From Rhabdophis nuchalis (taxonomy: Eukaryota; Chordata; Lepidosauria; Squamata; Natricidae), in contig CM077643.1 of assembly GCA_039707465.1 (NCBI GenBank), forward strand, positions 63,428,605-63,492,604: a stretch of 64,000 nt of DNA, written 5' to 3'. The notes under the pieces are model-generated. The model did not search any database and was not told the origin of the DNA. It saw only the letters and a program-made list of their open reading frames with translations. Positions within the stretch are counted from its first letter, which is position 1. Each line of letters opens with the position of its first letter. The position numbers and the translations under genes are program-made. Of the stretch, positions 1-10,879 are shown piece by piece.

Positions 1-2
1 AC

Positions 3-494
3 TATTTACAAAAACCTAAAGATGAGATCAGGGGGGACATTGACCTAGCCTACAGAATTAACTCAGCATATGCCAGGATAAAAGAAGTGCCTAGAGAGAT
101 ACATGTGAAATTTGTTAGAAGGTCAACCAGAGAGGAAATCCTGAGGGCGCAGAGAGGTAGTCCATTGATCTACCAACAAAAAGAGGTTGCTATCTTGAAG
201 CAGATCCCTAGAAAGATTCGAGAAGCAAGGAGGAAATTTTCCTTCTTGTCTAAAATTTTATTTGATCATGGGATTTGGTTCAAGTGGGTGACACCCGAAG
301 GGATGCTGGTGTTCTGGGAAGGAGGAAGAGTGAGGATTAAAACAGTTGTTGAGGCGGAAGCCTTTCTTAAAAAACATTCCTCTGCCCTGGGGGAAGATCC
401 AGGGGGGACGGAGGGGGCCGCGGCCCCGCCCGCTGGGGGCCAGGGAGGAGAAAAAGAAGATACAATAGCCAAGAGACTTAGATCGAAAAAATAA
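3..494 (+). pseudogene. L1-type LINE ORF1 protein, C-terminal part (left edge cut)
   Basis: The reading frame is open from base 3 to a TAA at 492-494 and is cut by the window edge. It encodes the RNA-recognition and C-terminal domains of an L1 ORF1 protein, an RNA-binding chaperone that coats L1 RNA. Visible hallmarks are the segments DLAYRIN, REIHVKF and PEGMLVFWEGG and a basic C-terminus (AKRLRSKK). The same segments recur at 24150-24609, so the family call rests partly on that second copy. No ORF2 follows: the frame ends and a 3' untranslated region leads straight to the poly(A) signal near 745. There is no stop or frameshift in the visible part, so the remnant could be young. I am sure of the ORF1 family and less sure that the whole element lacked ORF2. 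Confidence 0.8.
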
Positions 495-775
495 CTTTGC
501 CTTGATTTTTCTGAACAATTTTGCATAATATTTGTATCTGGATTTTTTGTAAATGTCTGACAGCATGGAATTGAGAATTTAGGTATATGTACTTGCTTTT
601 ACCTTGTAGTGTTATGAAAAATGTTTTTTTTTGTTATTTTATTACTGTGTATTTTGAGGTCTCGGAAGGGCCGACGACTCTGACGTGAATGCTCTCAAAA
701 TTTCTTTGTATCCCTTACCCTATCCTATAGAAAAAATGTAAAACCAATAAAACTTTTTCAATATAAAAAAAAATA
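495..775 (+). mobile_element. 3' UTR and A-rich tail of the ORF1-only L1 derivative
   Basis: This stretch follows the ORF1 stop directly and ends in AATAAA (about 745) and an A-rich tail. Its last 100 bases match the 3' end of the copy at 24740-24850 in order: a GGxxG(A/G)CC block, a CCCTAxCCT-like block, then GTAAAACCAATAAAA. The shared end shows that ORF1 followed by this tail is a family structure and not a chance deletion in one copy. Confidence 0.65.
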
Positions 776-777
776 AA

Positions 778-1106
778 ACCTACTAAAACCATTTAAAAAT
801 TATGCCAGGCTGCACGAAATAGGTCTTCAAAGCCCGACGGAAGAGGCGCAGGTCCGTGGTCGTGGGTAGGTCGGTGGGTAGGTCATTCCAGAGGGCAGGA
901 GCCGCCACAGAGAAGGCCTCTCCCACCTGGGGGTCGCCAGCCGACATTTCCTGGCCGACGGCACCCTGAGGAGGCCCTCTCCGTGGGAACGCACTGGTCG
1001 GTGGGAGGTATTTGATGGTAGGAGGCGGTCTTGCAGGTAGCCAGGTCCCTTGCCATGGAGTGCTTTAAAGGTAGTTACGAATATCTTTAAAGTGATTAAG
1101 AATGAT
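778..1106 (-). mobile_element. L2-type LINE, 3' fragment
   Basis: Read on the - strand this is the C-terminal tail of an L2-type reverse-transcriptase ORF plus 3' UTR. It matches other copies in the window (9230-9540, 32780-33060, 43360-43620, 51000-51170) around the blocks encoding REGLLRVPSA, GRAxSVAAPALW and the terminal FRRxLKTHLF-like segment. It is 5'-truncated, as is usual for LINE insertions. No long ORF survives. Confidence 0.8.
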
Positions 1107-1264
1107 TCTTAATTTTATGAAAAGTGGTAAAAAAAAGCTATATGAATGTGAAAACTGTAAGCAAAAGGAAGAGAACATTTCATTTTTATGATTAGATCTT
1201 TCAATGTTGACATTTTATTTGAGAATTCAACTTTTGAAATATTATTATACTTACAATTGCAAAT

Positions 1265-1635
1265 AGTTCCCAACTTACATATAGTCCTCAATTCATTTGA
1301 CAACCACTCAGAGTTACAACAGCACTGAAAAAAATGATTTACAACCAATTCGTGCACTTAGAACTTTTGCAGCATTCTCGCAATTACATGATTGATGTTC
1401 GAGCACTTGGAAATAGGTCTGTATTTACAATGGTTACAGCAACCCGGGGTCATGTGATCACCATTTATGACCTTCCTAGTTGTCTTCTGACGAGCAAAAG
1501 ACTTGGGGGAAACCAGATTCACTTAATGTCACCACATGTATCACTTAACAACTGTGGTGACTCCCCTAACAACAATGGCAAAAATGTTGTAAAATTAGGC
1601 ACAACTCACTTAAGCTGCTGTCTCACTTAGTGAAA
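1265..1635. mobile_element. Old Tigger/mariner-like non-autonomous DNA element
   Basis: The sequence is a diverged member of a repeat family seen several times here, recognised by its opening 'AGTCCTCAATT..' and by inner phrases such as GTCATGTGATCACC, CACTTAACAACTG and GTAAAATTAGGCACAACTCACTTA. Better preserved relatives lie at 37800-38170, 43650-44040 and 45880-46630. There is no coding capacity. The superfamily is inferred from the terminal motif and is not proven. Confidence 0.5.
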
Positions 1636-1924
1636 GAAGTTCTAGTTCCAGTGGTAGCATAAGTCAATGACAACCTGTACGTTCATGAGCTGCTTTTCTA
1701 AATGGTAAAAGGGGGATGGGTGCTATTTACTCCCACTTCAGTTTTCTTTGAAGACTACTGGCATTTCTATGATGCAACTTTTATTCCCCCTACTCCTGCC
1801 CCATCAATGGAATGGTCCATGACTTGGGGATCCTCCTGGATGTTCCATTTCTACCTAGACAGCAAGTGAAAGCTGTGAGAAGTCTTTGTCCAACTTCAGC
1901 TGAGGAACTAGTTATTGTCTTATC

Positions 1925-2200
1925 AGGAATGCTTTGATCTCGGTAACTGATGACCTCATCATCTCTTGATTGAACTACTGTGAATTACCCTATGGTGTCT
2001 ACTCTTTGGACCCAGTTCAGAAATTGATACAAAATATGACAGCAATATTATTAGGATCTCTGCCAAAATAAATTATACCTCTACTAAACTCACTGCATCA
2101 GTTGGTAGTAGACTTCTGAGTCCAATTCAGAGTGCTAGTCATTATGGTTAACACCCTCAGGCTGAACCTGCCAGAAGTGAATCAACTTCTATAATCTGGT
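1925..2200 (+). mobile_element. Ancient L2-type LINE reverse-transcriptase fragment
   Basis: Translating across frames gives a degraded DYCNxLYxGLP-like segment near 1970-2000 (here L-N-Y-C-E-L-P-Y-G). A weak match to the following VQNAAAR...LHxLPVxFRxxFKxLV block is found up to about 2150. The order agrees with the intact L2 copy at 22660-22850. It is much more decayed than the other copies, so it represents an older insertion. Confidence 0.5.
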
Positions 2201-2449
2201 TGTCCCTCCCCTTGTGGCAGGCCTTGGCAGGTTTTCTCTGCAAAAGCCTGCAACTTCCTGCATTTGCACAAACAGAAACTGAAGTTGTTTTATTTCAATA
2301 CACATTCAATTCCAGCTGTGGGCACTATCTTGGGTTTGGTTTGGGATTTCAACACTGCTTTCAATGGTTATTTTTTTATTTTTGATGCTGCTCTGGATTT
2401 AATTATTATGCTTCTTTATTTTTATTTAATCTTGCATATGGCTTAGAGC

Positions 2450-2915
2450 CTCTGGGAAATGTCATGGTATAAAAAAGATTGTTGAGACTCTGGAAAGAGT
2501 GGAGAGAAGATGATTGGAGGATTGGAGGCTGAAGAACAATTGCAAGAATTGGCTAGGTCAAGTCTAGTGAAAAAAACACTGCTGACATGATAGTAGTATT
2601 CCAATATTTGAGGGGCTGCCACAAAGAAGAGAGGGGTCAACCTGTTTTCCAAAAGCACAGAAGGCAAGACAAGAAGTAACGACTGGAGAGGAAACAAAGA
2701 GAAAAGCAACCTAAAACTAAGGACAAATTTTCTACCAGTCAGAGCAATAAACCAGTGAAATTACTTGCCTTCAGCAACCTTGTGGGTGCTTCGTCACTGA
2801 AGGCTTTAAGAAGAGACTGGACCGTCATTTGTCTCAAATGGTATGGGGTGTCCTGCTTGAGCAGGGGGTTAGATTAGAAGATTTACATGATCCCATCCAT
2901 CTCTTGTTCTGTATA
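2450..2915 (+). mobile_element. CR1-like LINE, 3' fragment
   Basis: The segment matches the 3' end of the CR1-like element at 40975-41430: the block GAGACTCTGGAAAGAGTG, the 'ATGATAG(T/C)AGT' block, the 'GGCTGCCACAAAGAAGAG' block, and the terminal 'GAGCAGGGGGTTAGATTAGAAGA' block. It is 5'-truncated and has frameshifts. No intact ORF remains. Confidence 0.75.
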
Positions 2916-3261
2916 CATGAAAATACACATCAAACATACTGTACATAGAACACCTGGGTTACAACATTGTCCTCCAACTTCTGATCAATTGTCTTGAGAT
3001 TGTGGTATTCAGCCTCTAAAACCTTTGGGTTTCATAGATTTCCAAGATCTATTAAAGGAATTCTCAAACTGTAATTTTAAATGAGATGGTGGTTATTAAA
3101 TGCATGAGTGTAAACAGTATCACGAATTGTTTTGATTTAAATGAAATTGAATTTAGTGGTTTGTCCTAACCCTATCTGTATTTCACAAAGTGTACTCTGG
3201 GACACTGCTAAAATACACTAGAGCTGGAAACCATAGTTTACATTGGGACTTCAGGCCTGCC

Positions 3262-3600
3262 ACATTTTCTGCTGTGGGAAAATGGGGGGGGGGATTACAT
3301 GGAGTATGGGAGATACATAGTCTAAATAACATTCTTTTCTCAGAGAGTCAAGGACATCTTGCCCTGCACCTGGAGTGGTGTGACTGGGAGCCATCTCCAG
3401 TTGGAACGATGCCTGATTGGACCTTATGGTAGACATGTGGGTACTGAGCAGGTACTTGAACTTTCGTTTGGGTGAGGAAAACTTAGAAGCTTTCAGATTC
3501 GGATTTTCCCAGTATGACATCTCTAATAAAATGGAACTTTGAGGAAACTCAAGCCTCGGAGTCTTCTTTCTCTGGGGGTACTTGGCACTCTGACAACAGC
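3262..3600 (+). mobile_element. Candidate solo LTR (uncertain)
   Basis: A possible retroviral-type LTR tail is suggested by an AATAAA at about 3525. This is followed by a short R/U5-like stretch (AACTCAAGCCTCGGAGTCTTC..) ending in ..CTCTGACA at about 3595. I could not fix the 5' end or a target-site duplication, and no internal genes are attached. It could equally be ordinary unique sequence. Confidence 0.25.
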
Positions 3601-4750
3601 CTTCTGCCTAAATAAACTTTTCCCAGAAGACTCCACAGCATAAGAACTTCCTGCATAAACTTGCTTGCCTGCTCCATCCCCAAATCAAACCAATCCCTGT
3701 TTCCCTCTCCCAGATGCTAATCTTACTCACCTAACCCATCTCTTTAGCAATTCTGCATCTATCTATGCAAACCCAACTTTTGGTACATCCTTGGTTTTTA
3801 AAACCAAGAATGCTTGATTCTTGATCTTTCTGCATATATCTATTTAATACAAATTTTTGAATATGAAAAACTGTAATTTTCACCTTTTTCCCATCATCCA
3901 CTTCAACACTCCTGTTGAAAGGAAAGTCAAACCAAGCAAAATGTGAAAACGTTTGTTTCTCCAAAAATGGTTTCCATCACCCCTTCATCACCTCTTTAAT
4001 GATGACAGAGTCTTACTAAGAAGCATTCTTGATTTTAAAAACTGAGTGTCTCCACTGACATTATAATCAAGTCCATCCATCTGGTCATCTCTTTTTTTCT
4101 CTTTCCTCCCATCTTTCCTACATTATGGGCTTCTTGAGGGACCTGGGTCTACACATATGTTTGAAAACTGATCTTTTGAGTTTGTTAATTTTTGCTTTAA
4201 GGAAAAACTGTAGATTGACTTGTTCTGTGTGTCATTTGTTTCATACTTGACTATGATATTCACAGGAATTGTCTCCAACATCAAAAACATCAATTCTCTT
4301 TTCTTGTGGAAAGTGTCCACTTCTTAAACCTACAAATCCCTCTGCCATTACTGACATCTTTTCAGCTGGATTATAGTTGCTAGCATGCATTCCCCTTTCA
4401 GATATCCTCTACTGTCAATGTTTTCCATGGCTACATTTCACTCTAAGTTTAAGAGAAGAGTGTTTAATTAAAGTCGGTTCCAATATTATTTAATAGTTCC
4501 CTCCTTTCTCTTTTGACTCCTTTTATTGTTTCTTTTATAATGCACCTAAGGGATTAGTGATGAATTGTTCTTTTATTAATTAGTCATCATGCTATCAAAT
4601 AATATTGCTTCCCTAAAGCAGACAGAAGTAATTAAATATACAAACCAGTAATTAAATCAGTCCTCTAATGGAGAACAAAAACTGACTAATTAGAAGGCAA
4701 TTTATCATTAACCCCACTTGCTGTACTGACCCAGTAGGCAGACATTTACT
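3600..4750. other. AT-rich stretch without recognised features
   Basis: I see no gene, repeat boundary or RNA gene here. The short ORFs are not supported by any recognisable family. Confidence 0.5.
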
Positions 4751-4751
4751 T

Positions 4752-5690
4752 TATGTGGTCGTATCAACGAAAATACACATAGAATTCTCATCTGAGGTTG
4801 TATTTATCTATGATGGGGAACTCATCAAATTTGCAGACAACACCAAGCTAGCAGGAATAGCCAACACTCCAAAAGGTAGGCTTAAGATACAAAAGGATTT
4901 TGACAGATTTGAACATTGGGCACTATCTAACAAAATGAAATTCAATGATGAAAAAAGTGAGGTTCTACATTTAGGCAAGGAAAACCAAGTTTACAGGAAC
5001 AGTATATGTGGTATCTTGTTCAATAGTGGTGATTGTGAGAGGGATCTTGGAGTCCTAGTGAACAAATGAGTAAATATGAGCCGCAAAAATATGTGCTGCA
5101 AAAAAGCCAACATAGTTCTAGGCTACATAAACAGAGGGATAAAATCAAGATCATGTGAGATGTTAATACCACTTTATAATGCCTTGGTAAGGCCACACTT
5201 GAAATACTACATCCAGTTTTGGTCACCACAATGTAAAAAAGATGTGGAGACTCTAGAAAGAGGGCAGAGAAGAGCAACAAAGATAATAGGGGACTGGAGA
5301 CTAAAACATATGAAGAACGGTTGCAGGAACTGGGTATGTCTAGTTTAATGAAAAGAAGGACTAGGGGAGACATGATAGCAGTGCTCCAATATCTCAGGGG
5401 CTGCCACAAAGAAGGGGGATATAAGCTATTCTCCAAAGGACCTGAGGGTAGGACAAGAAGCAATGAGTAGAAACTAATCTAGGAGAGAAGCAACTTAGAA
5501 CTAAGTAGATATTTCCTGACAGTTAGAACAATTAATCAATGGAACAACTTGCCTCCAGAAGTTGTAAATGCTCCAACACTGGAGGTTTTAAAGAAGAGAT
5601 TGGATAACCATTTGTCTGAAGTGGTGTAGGGATTGAACTAGAAGACCTCCAAGGTCCCTTCCAACTCTGTTATTCTAGTCTACTTTTAAT
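4752..5690 (+). mobile_element. CR1-like LINE, reverse-transcriptase 3' half, decayed
   Basis: The translation shows GELIKFADNTKLAG at about 4817, where the catalytic FADDT motif has become FADNT. It then continues with the CERDLGVLV and VRPHLKYxxQFWSP segments that also occur in the fuller copy at 40550-40975. A stop after LVNK near 5067 and a frame change split the ORF. The 3' UTR ends with the family terminus 'GAAGACCTCCAAGGTCCCTTCCAACTCTGTTATT' in shortened form near 5640-5675. The element is 5'-truncated and dead. Confidence 0.85.
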
Positions 5691-5848
5691 AACTGCTAAG
5701 AACTAGATGATTTTTACTATGTCCTGATACTTAAAACCATAAAACTCAAAGAGGGTGCACTTTCTTTTCTCACATGAATATGTGAGGTTCATTTCATTAA
5801 TTAATTTGGATACTAAGAATTTAATTACCATACTGGCTAAATAGTTGT

Positions 5849-6160
5849 AGGAGGTCTTACTACATATAATTTACCCCTGCTATTTGGGATTTAGAAAAAT
5901 TGTCAGGCATCAGACAATTTACAGTTATAATTGATAAACTGGATATAGCCAAGAATAGAATGAACTTTATGGTATTAGTAATTTTAGATGAAGAAAAAGC
6001 CTTTGATTTGGTTCAGATTAATTTTTTAAAGCAAGTGATTACTACATATGGCATTCCATGGGACTTTGTTCAGTGGTTTGAAATTTATTACTTGCAAACC
6101 TGTGCTAGATTTCTAACAGATCAAATAGTTTCAGAGTTTTTTGAGTTGCAATATGACTAA
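5849..6160 (+). pseudogene. L1-type reverse-transcriptase fragment
   Basis: The frame reads through an L1-like RT motif A (LDEEKAFDLV, near 5985-6015), followed by a segment like the L1 GIPxxFVxWF region. The flanks have no L1 similarity that I can follow, so this is a short isolated remnant. The L1 assignment rests on the EKAFD motif. Confidence 0.55.
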
Positions 6161-6164
6161 TTTA

Positions 6165-6855
6165 TAATTTGTTTAAACTGCTTTTTTTTCTTAGATGATC
6201 TAGCTGATTAACAAGGAACCATAAGCCAATGCAAAGAATAAATACATGAAAACACAGTACATCTAAAAAAAGTATTTTGACAGTTCAGATGAAATGTACT
6301 AACAATATTTCAGAAGTCCTCCTTATTTCTTAGATCAATATTATTCCAACTTGACAAAAGCTCCCAAAAACAAAGACACAAGATTAGAAATATGAATTTA
6401 TTTAGCCATTTTGAAATACCGATTGGAAAAGAGCACTTATGCAACAAGATATATTCTACTAATTAAAAACCTGCTCCATTTACTGTATTTATCCATCTGT
6501 GTTTTATTTTTAACATAACATTTTTGTCTGCTTTAGAATTGTTTATTATATGATTAGCTGCCTGGGTATCACAACCACATTTCATATCCTGACTGTAGAT
6601 GGCACTCATTTATCATATACTATTCCATCTAATGTGGAACAACCAATTACCTTGAATTGGATTGATGAAATTGGAAAAAGGAAAGAATCAGGGAAATTTA
6701 GGATGGAGACAGTTTTTACATTTGTCCTATTCAAACTGAAGACTGAATATGGCTATTAAGCAACAGAATTCAGGTTATCCAGGTAAAACAGACAAATATT
6801 TCCCTCCCCCCCAATAAACTAGGTAATTTGGAATGTCTTAAATTCCATTAATCTA
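6165..6855. other. AT-rich stretch without recognised features
   Basis: No supported gene or repeat family is visible between the L1 remnant and the following SINE. Confidence 0.45.
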
Positions 6856-6859
6856 ATAA

Positions 6860-7088
6860 TGGTGGTGCAGTAGAATGCAGTATTGCAGGCTAACTGCTCA
6901 CTGCCAGGAGTTCCATTCTAACTGACTCAAGGCTGTCTCAGCCTTCCATCCTTCCGAGTTCGGTAAAACAAGGACACAGATTGCTGGGGACAATATGCTG
7001 ACTCTTCTGTAAACTTCTTAAGAGGGGGCTGTAAAATACTATGAAGTATTATATAAGTCTAAGAGCTAGCACAAATGCTAGTGCTAAA
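6860..7088 (+). mobile_element. tRNA-derived SINE
   Basis: The head carries a GTGGTGCAGTAGAATGC start, resembling a tRNA A-box region, and a B-box-like AGTTCCATTC at 6909-6918. The body has the familiar squamate phrases CAGCCTTCCATCCTTCC, CAATATGCTGACTC and TATATAAGTCTAAG. It would be transcribed by RNA polymerase III and mobilised by a LINE. I do not assign a formal family name. Confidence 0.7.
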
Positions 7089-7309
7089 TATGAAAGACAG
7101 AAAGCTGGTTTATCCCCTGTCACTCTGCTTTTAACAGACCAGAATAACCTCAAATTAGTACTGACTACTAATTTCCTAGCTGCTGAGTTATCTGCCTAAA
7201 TACTGGACAGCCATATGGTGAAAACCTGCCTACATTAATTAAAACAATAGACACCAGCTATATTCAAAAATATTGTAGTGTTCTTGGTGCTCTCTGAACT
7301 TAGTTGGTT

Positions 7310-7880
7310 GCTTCCTAATTAGGTAACATCATCAATGCGAGTGAGTGTGGGGTTTGCCACCTGTTTATGTGAGGTAGCTTGCCTTTCAGTTTTGGTTGGG
7401 CTATCTAGGATACCTACAGTTTCCCTGTTGAAACTATGGTTGATTTTTTGTTGTCTTATGAGTTTGAAGAAGTCCTGTCATGAGAGCTAGTAGGTACTTG
7501 TGGATGTTTGCTGCTTCTATTTCTCTGTCTTACATTGCAGTTCATGCACTATATGTTGTAGATGACCCCTCTCCTTTTCCCCATCTTCTTCTTGAGCTAT
7601 TGAGTCTTTGGATTTGTAAAATGTTTTGGAGGCTGGTTTGTGTATTACAGTGCTATAGTGTTGTTATGTGGTTGTAGCAATTGCTTGTTTCGTAGAGGTT
7701 TTTGATGTATGCAAGCATTATTCTTTTCCTTAGTTGTTCTAGTTGGGCCATAGTCGTTTATGTGGTTAGATACTTCTTGATAAAGTTGCATAGGTATCCA
7801 TTTACATTTGATGGTCTGTTTGTTTCTTTTGGCATTGTGGATTTGTTTTTGCAGTGTGTTTGTTTTTGCCTGAATATGGT
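7310..7880 (-). mobile_element. Unclassified repeat sharing a block with 48160-48250
   Basis: The + strand block at 7335-7390 (GAGTGTGGGGTTTGCCACCTGTTTATGTGAGGTAGCTTGCC) has a close counterpart at 48190-48235. The adjoining sequence reads as a degraded protein on the - strand. I suspect a retroelement, possibly Penelope-like, but see no diagnostic catalytic motif. Confidence 0.35.
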
Positions 7881-7886
7881 TCTTAC

Positions 7887-8023
7887 CAGTGGTGGGACTC
7901 AGATAATTTAACAACCTGTTCTCTGCCCTAATGATTTCTTCCAACAACCAGTTCACCAAAGTGCTCAAAAACTTATCAACTGGTTCTTCTGAAGTAGTGC
8001 AAACAGGCTGAATCCCACCATTG
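7887..8023. mobile_element. hAT-type MITE, CAGTGGTGGGA family
   Basis: The element starts CAGTGGTGGGACTCA and ends in the inverted complement (TGAATCCCACCATTG). It is flanked by GTTCTTAC (7879-7886) and GTTCTTAT (8024-8031), an 8-bp target duplication with one mismatch. An 8-bp duplication is the hAT signature. There is no coding capacity. Confidence 0.8.
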
Positions 8024-8133
8024 GTTCTTATATATTCCTCTTATGGGAGGTTGAGTTATTACTCTGTAGTTGAACACCTAGTGTGGTTTGTTTTCTTGTT
8101 GTTTCCTTTGCTGATGAAGATATTCAGGAAGGG

Positions 8134-8485
8134 TAAAGGTAAAGGTTCCCCTTGCACATATGTGTTAGTTGTTCCTGACTCTAGAGGGTGGTGCTGAGCT
8201 CTGTTTCAAAGCCGAAGAGCCAGCGCTGTCCGAAGACATCTCCATGGTCATGTGATCAGCATGACTAAACACCGAAGGCTTACAGAATGCTGTTACCTTC
8301 CCACCAAAGATGGTACCTATTTTTCTACTTGCATTTTTACATGCTTTTGAACTGCTAGGTTGGCAGAAGCTGGGACAAGTAAAGGAAGCTCATTCCGTTA
8401 CATGGTGCTAGGGATTCGAACCACCAAACTGCTGACCTTTCTGATCAACAAGCTCAGTGTCTTAGCCACTGAGCCACTGTGTCCC
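8134..8485 (-). mobile_element. Sauria-SINE-like tRNA-derived SINE
   Basis: On the - strand the element begins with a tRNA-like head (GGGACACAGTGGCTCAGTGGC), has a B box GGTTCGAATCCC (complement at 8411-8422), and ends in an ACCTTTACC-type tail. Such a tail is known for Sauria SINEs, which use BovB LINE machinery. The 10-bp sequence TCAGGAAGGG occurs on both sides (8124-8133 and 8486-8495), giving a perfect target duplication. A second member lies at 57755-58066. Confidence 0.85.
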
Positions 8486-8499
8486 TCAGGAAGGGTAGT

Positions 8500-9010
8500 A
8501 GCTATTTTCTTCTTCCCTTATGAATTATATTCCTTCAAAAGAATTGTCGATTGTTTCACTTGTCTTCTCTAGGTTTTTTCTTTCTTATTATGATGAAAGT
8601 ATATATTGGATCGATACTTTGGGTTGTATGTGTGGGTAAGATTTGTCATCAAATAAGTATGTGAAGGCTTTATTGAGATTGGATGATTTGTAATAAGCAG
8701 GTGTCCTCCGCGGTGATTCGGGAAAATGTTATTCTATAAAGAAAGCTTCAATAAGCACTATTCAATGAATTTACCAAACCAAAATAGTTTGGGGGAAAAG
8801 CAAAAATAATTCCAGTAAAATTTACGAAAGCTCTTAACATTGGGCATGCTGACGAATTTAAAGCCTGGGAGAGTGAAAGACATACTTGCATCATCTTGTT
8901 TTCAAAAGAAAGATGTTTTTAATGTCAGCTCCAGAATGGAATAAAGTACTCTTCATAACTGAAAGGTACTGCTCTATACAGTAAGAAATCAGGTTAAAAC
9001 AAAGACTTTG
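8500..9010. other. No recognised features
   Basis: AT-rich sequence between a SINE and an L2 fragment. No gene or repeat family could be supported. Confidence 0.45.
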
Positions 9011-9015
9011 AAACG

Positions 9016-9740
9016 AATTTATTTATTTATTTATTTATTATTTACACATATATACCGCCCTATCTCCCGAAGGACTCAGGGCGGTGCACAGAGAAATAAA
9101 AAGTAGTAAAACACAATGACAATATAAAAATTAAAAATAGATTAAATACTAAATCTGTGCTAAAAACTTATGGTTAAAAGCAAATAAAAATTATAAAATT
9201 GTTATAAAATTGGGACTATATTGTTAAAAACTATGCTAGGCCAGCTGCATGAAATAGATATGTTTTTAAAGTCCGGCGGAAGAGGAGTAGGTCTGTGATG
9301 GTACAAAGGTCGGGGGGCAGGTCGTTCCAGAGGGCAGGGCCTGCCACAGAGGGGGCTCTCCCCCTGGGGGTTGCCAGCCAACATTGTCCAGCAGACGGCA
9401 CCCTGAGGAGGCCATCTCTGTGGGAGCGAACAGGTCGGAGGGAGGTATGTGGTAGGAGGCGGTCCCACAAATAGCCAGGTCCCAAGCCATGGAGCGCTTT
9501 GAAGATGGTTACTAGCACCTTGAAGCGCACTCGAAAAGCCACAGGCAGTCAGTGCAGCTCGCACAGGAGAGGTGTTACATGGGAGTATCGAGAGACTCCC
9601 ATAATCCCCCGCGCGGTCGCATTCTGTACTAGCTGGAGCCTCCGGGTGCACCTCAAGGGGAGCCCCATGTAGAGACCATTACAGTAGTCCAGGCGGGAAA
9701 TGATGAGGGCTTGAGTGACCGTGCGTAGGGTGGAATAAAG
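9016..9740 (-). mobile_element. L2-type LINE, 3' fragment with ATTT tail
   Basis: Read on the - strand the element runs from the RT C-terminal region to the 3' terminus. That terminus is the CCGCCC(T)..AGGGCGG block and an ATTT microsatellite at 9018-9042. The translated segments FKVLVTIFKALHGLGPGYL and GRAPSVAGPALWNDLP match the intact copy at 22815-23040. It is 5'-truncated at about 9740. Only pieces of the ORF remain. Confidence 0.85.
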
Positions 9741-9744
9741 AATG

Positions 9745-10205
9745 AAACTTTAAATTTCTACAAGTGTTAAGGCAGGGACCTAGCACCCGGTTCCTTTTTG
9801 AGGCCCCAGCTCTCAAGCCTTGAAGGAGGAGGAGATCTATGTCAAAGTATGGCATAAATAAATAACTTTGAATAAATGACTTCAAAGTATCTAATGTCAT
9901 ACTTAAAAATACAACTTTTAAGTTCATCTTTCAGAATAATAGTTGGGTTTGCTTTTGTTTTACATTTAAAGAAGTCTCTGAGTGGTGTCAAATGTATGTG
10001 TGTGTGTGTGTGTGTACGCGTGAGAGGAAAATATTGTGCGCTCTGTGTTAAACAACTAATGGCTAGGTTCACAACTAATGGCAAATCATTAGATGGTTGG
10101 TTTATTTTTGACTTAGTCCAATGTGTAAATGCACCCATTATAACTCATTATTATATGCAAATCAAGCCACAATGACATATTTGAACAATTTAAGCACGTA
10201 AAGGC
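9745..10205. other. Unique-looking sequence with a GT microsatellite
   Basis: Apart from a short alternating GT run at about 9995-10015, nothing is recognised. This is the left flank of the DIRS element. Confidence 0.5.
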
Positions 10206-10219
10206 TCTATTTTCCTTGT

Positions 10220-10329
10220 TAGGGAAGTCAGCATCTATGCTGGGCAAGACTCCTGTGCTCTCATTGGAGGCTGAGTCTGGGCAAAGTCTTTAGTCCCGCC
10301 TATGCTGGCCGCACATGCCCAGTTTCAAC
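10220..10329 (+). repeat. DIRS left inverted terminal repeat
   Basis: This repeat starts TAGGGAAGTCAGCATC and ends CCCAGTTTCAAC. It matches the complement of 15936-16045 over 110 bases with one difference (CCCGCCT here, CCCACCT in the right copy). The outer bases 10209-10219 (ATTTTCCTTGT) are unique to the left end and recur in complement inside the internal complementary region. Confidence 0.92.
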
Positions 10330-10879
10330 TCAGCCTATCTCTGAGGCACACGCGTCTTTCTACTGCTCCTGGATCCGTTTGCTTTTGGAAAAGGATTTCT
10401 GATCGTGGAAAGGTACAGGGGACTGGAAAAGCGCTTTTGACTGCTCCTGGAGCAGCGCGCTCTACCGGCAAGCCTCAAAGCCCTGTTCTGGGCTCGTAGG
10501 CTGCCGCTTGTGTTGGTGAGGGCCTGGGAAGAGGCCCTGGGCTACCGGAGGCCCCTGGAGAGCCCGTGGGCCCGGGAGAACGCTCCGTCGCTCCCGGACG
10601 GTCGCGCGACGACCCGCGGTTTACCGGGGGTCCGGGGGATCGTCCATCTTCATCCCCCCCGGCCGCGGAGCGACCCGGAGAGACCGCAGGGGGTCTGGAA
10701 GTCGCGCCGGGCCGATTGGGCCTAATCGGCAGGCTTTTCGGCCTGCAGGGCGCGCGCGGAAAGCGTGGGCGGCTGGCGCCAGACTGCTGCTGCGTGGGAG
10801 GACCCAGGCGTCCGCAGGGTCCTAGAGAGAGGTTGTTTTTTTCCTGCAGTTTTATCTCTGCTTCTCTGCATTGGGAGCA

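Noticed and set aside
6900..6925. Functional tRNA gene
   Set aside because: The A and B boxes belong to a SINE; there is no complete cloverleaf. The same holds for 8411-8485, 52118-52185 and 57990-58060.
9990..10025. CRISPR-like or regulated repeat array
   Set aside because: It is a simple GT dinucleotide run. No CRISPR arrays are expected or seen in this eukaryotic sequence.
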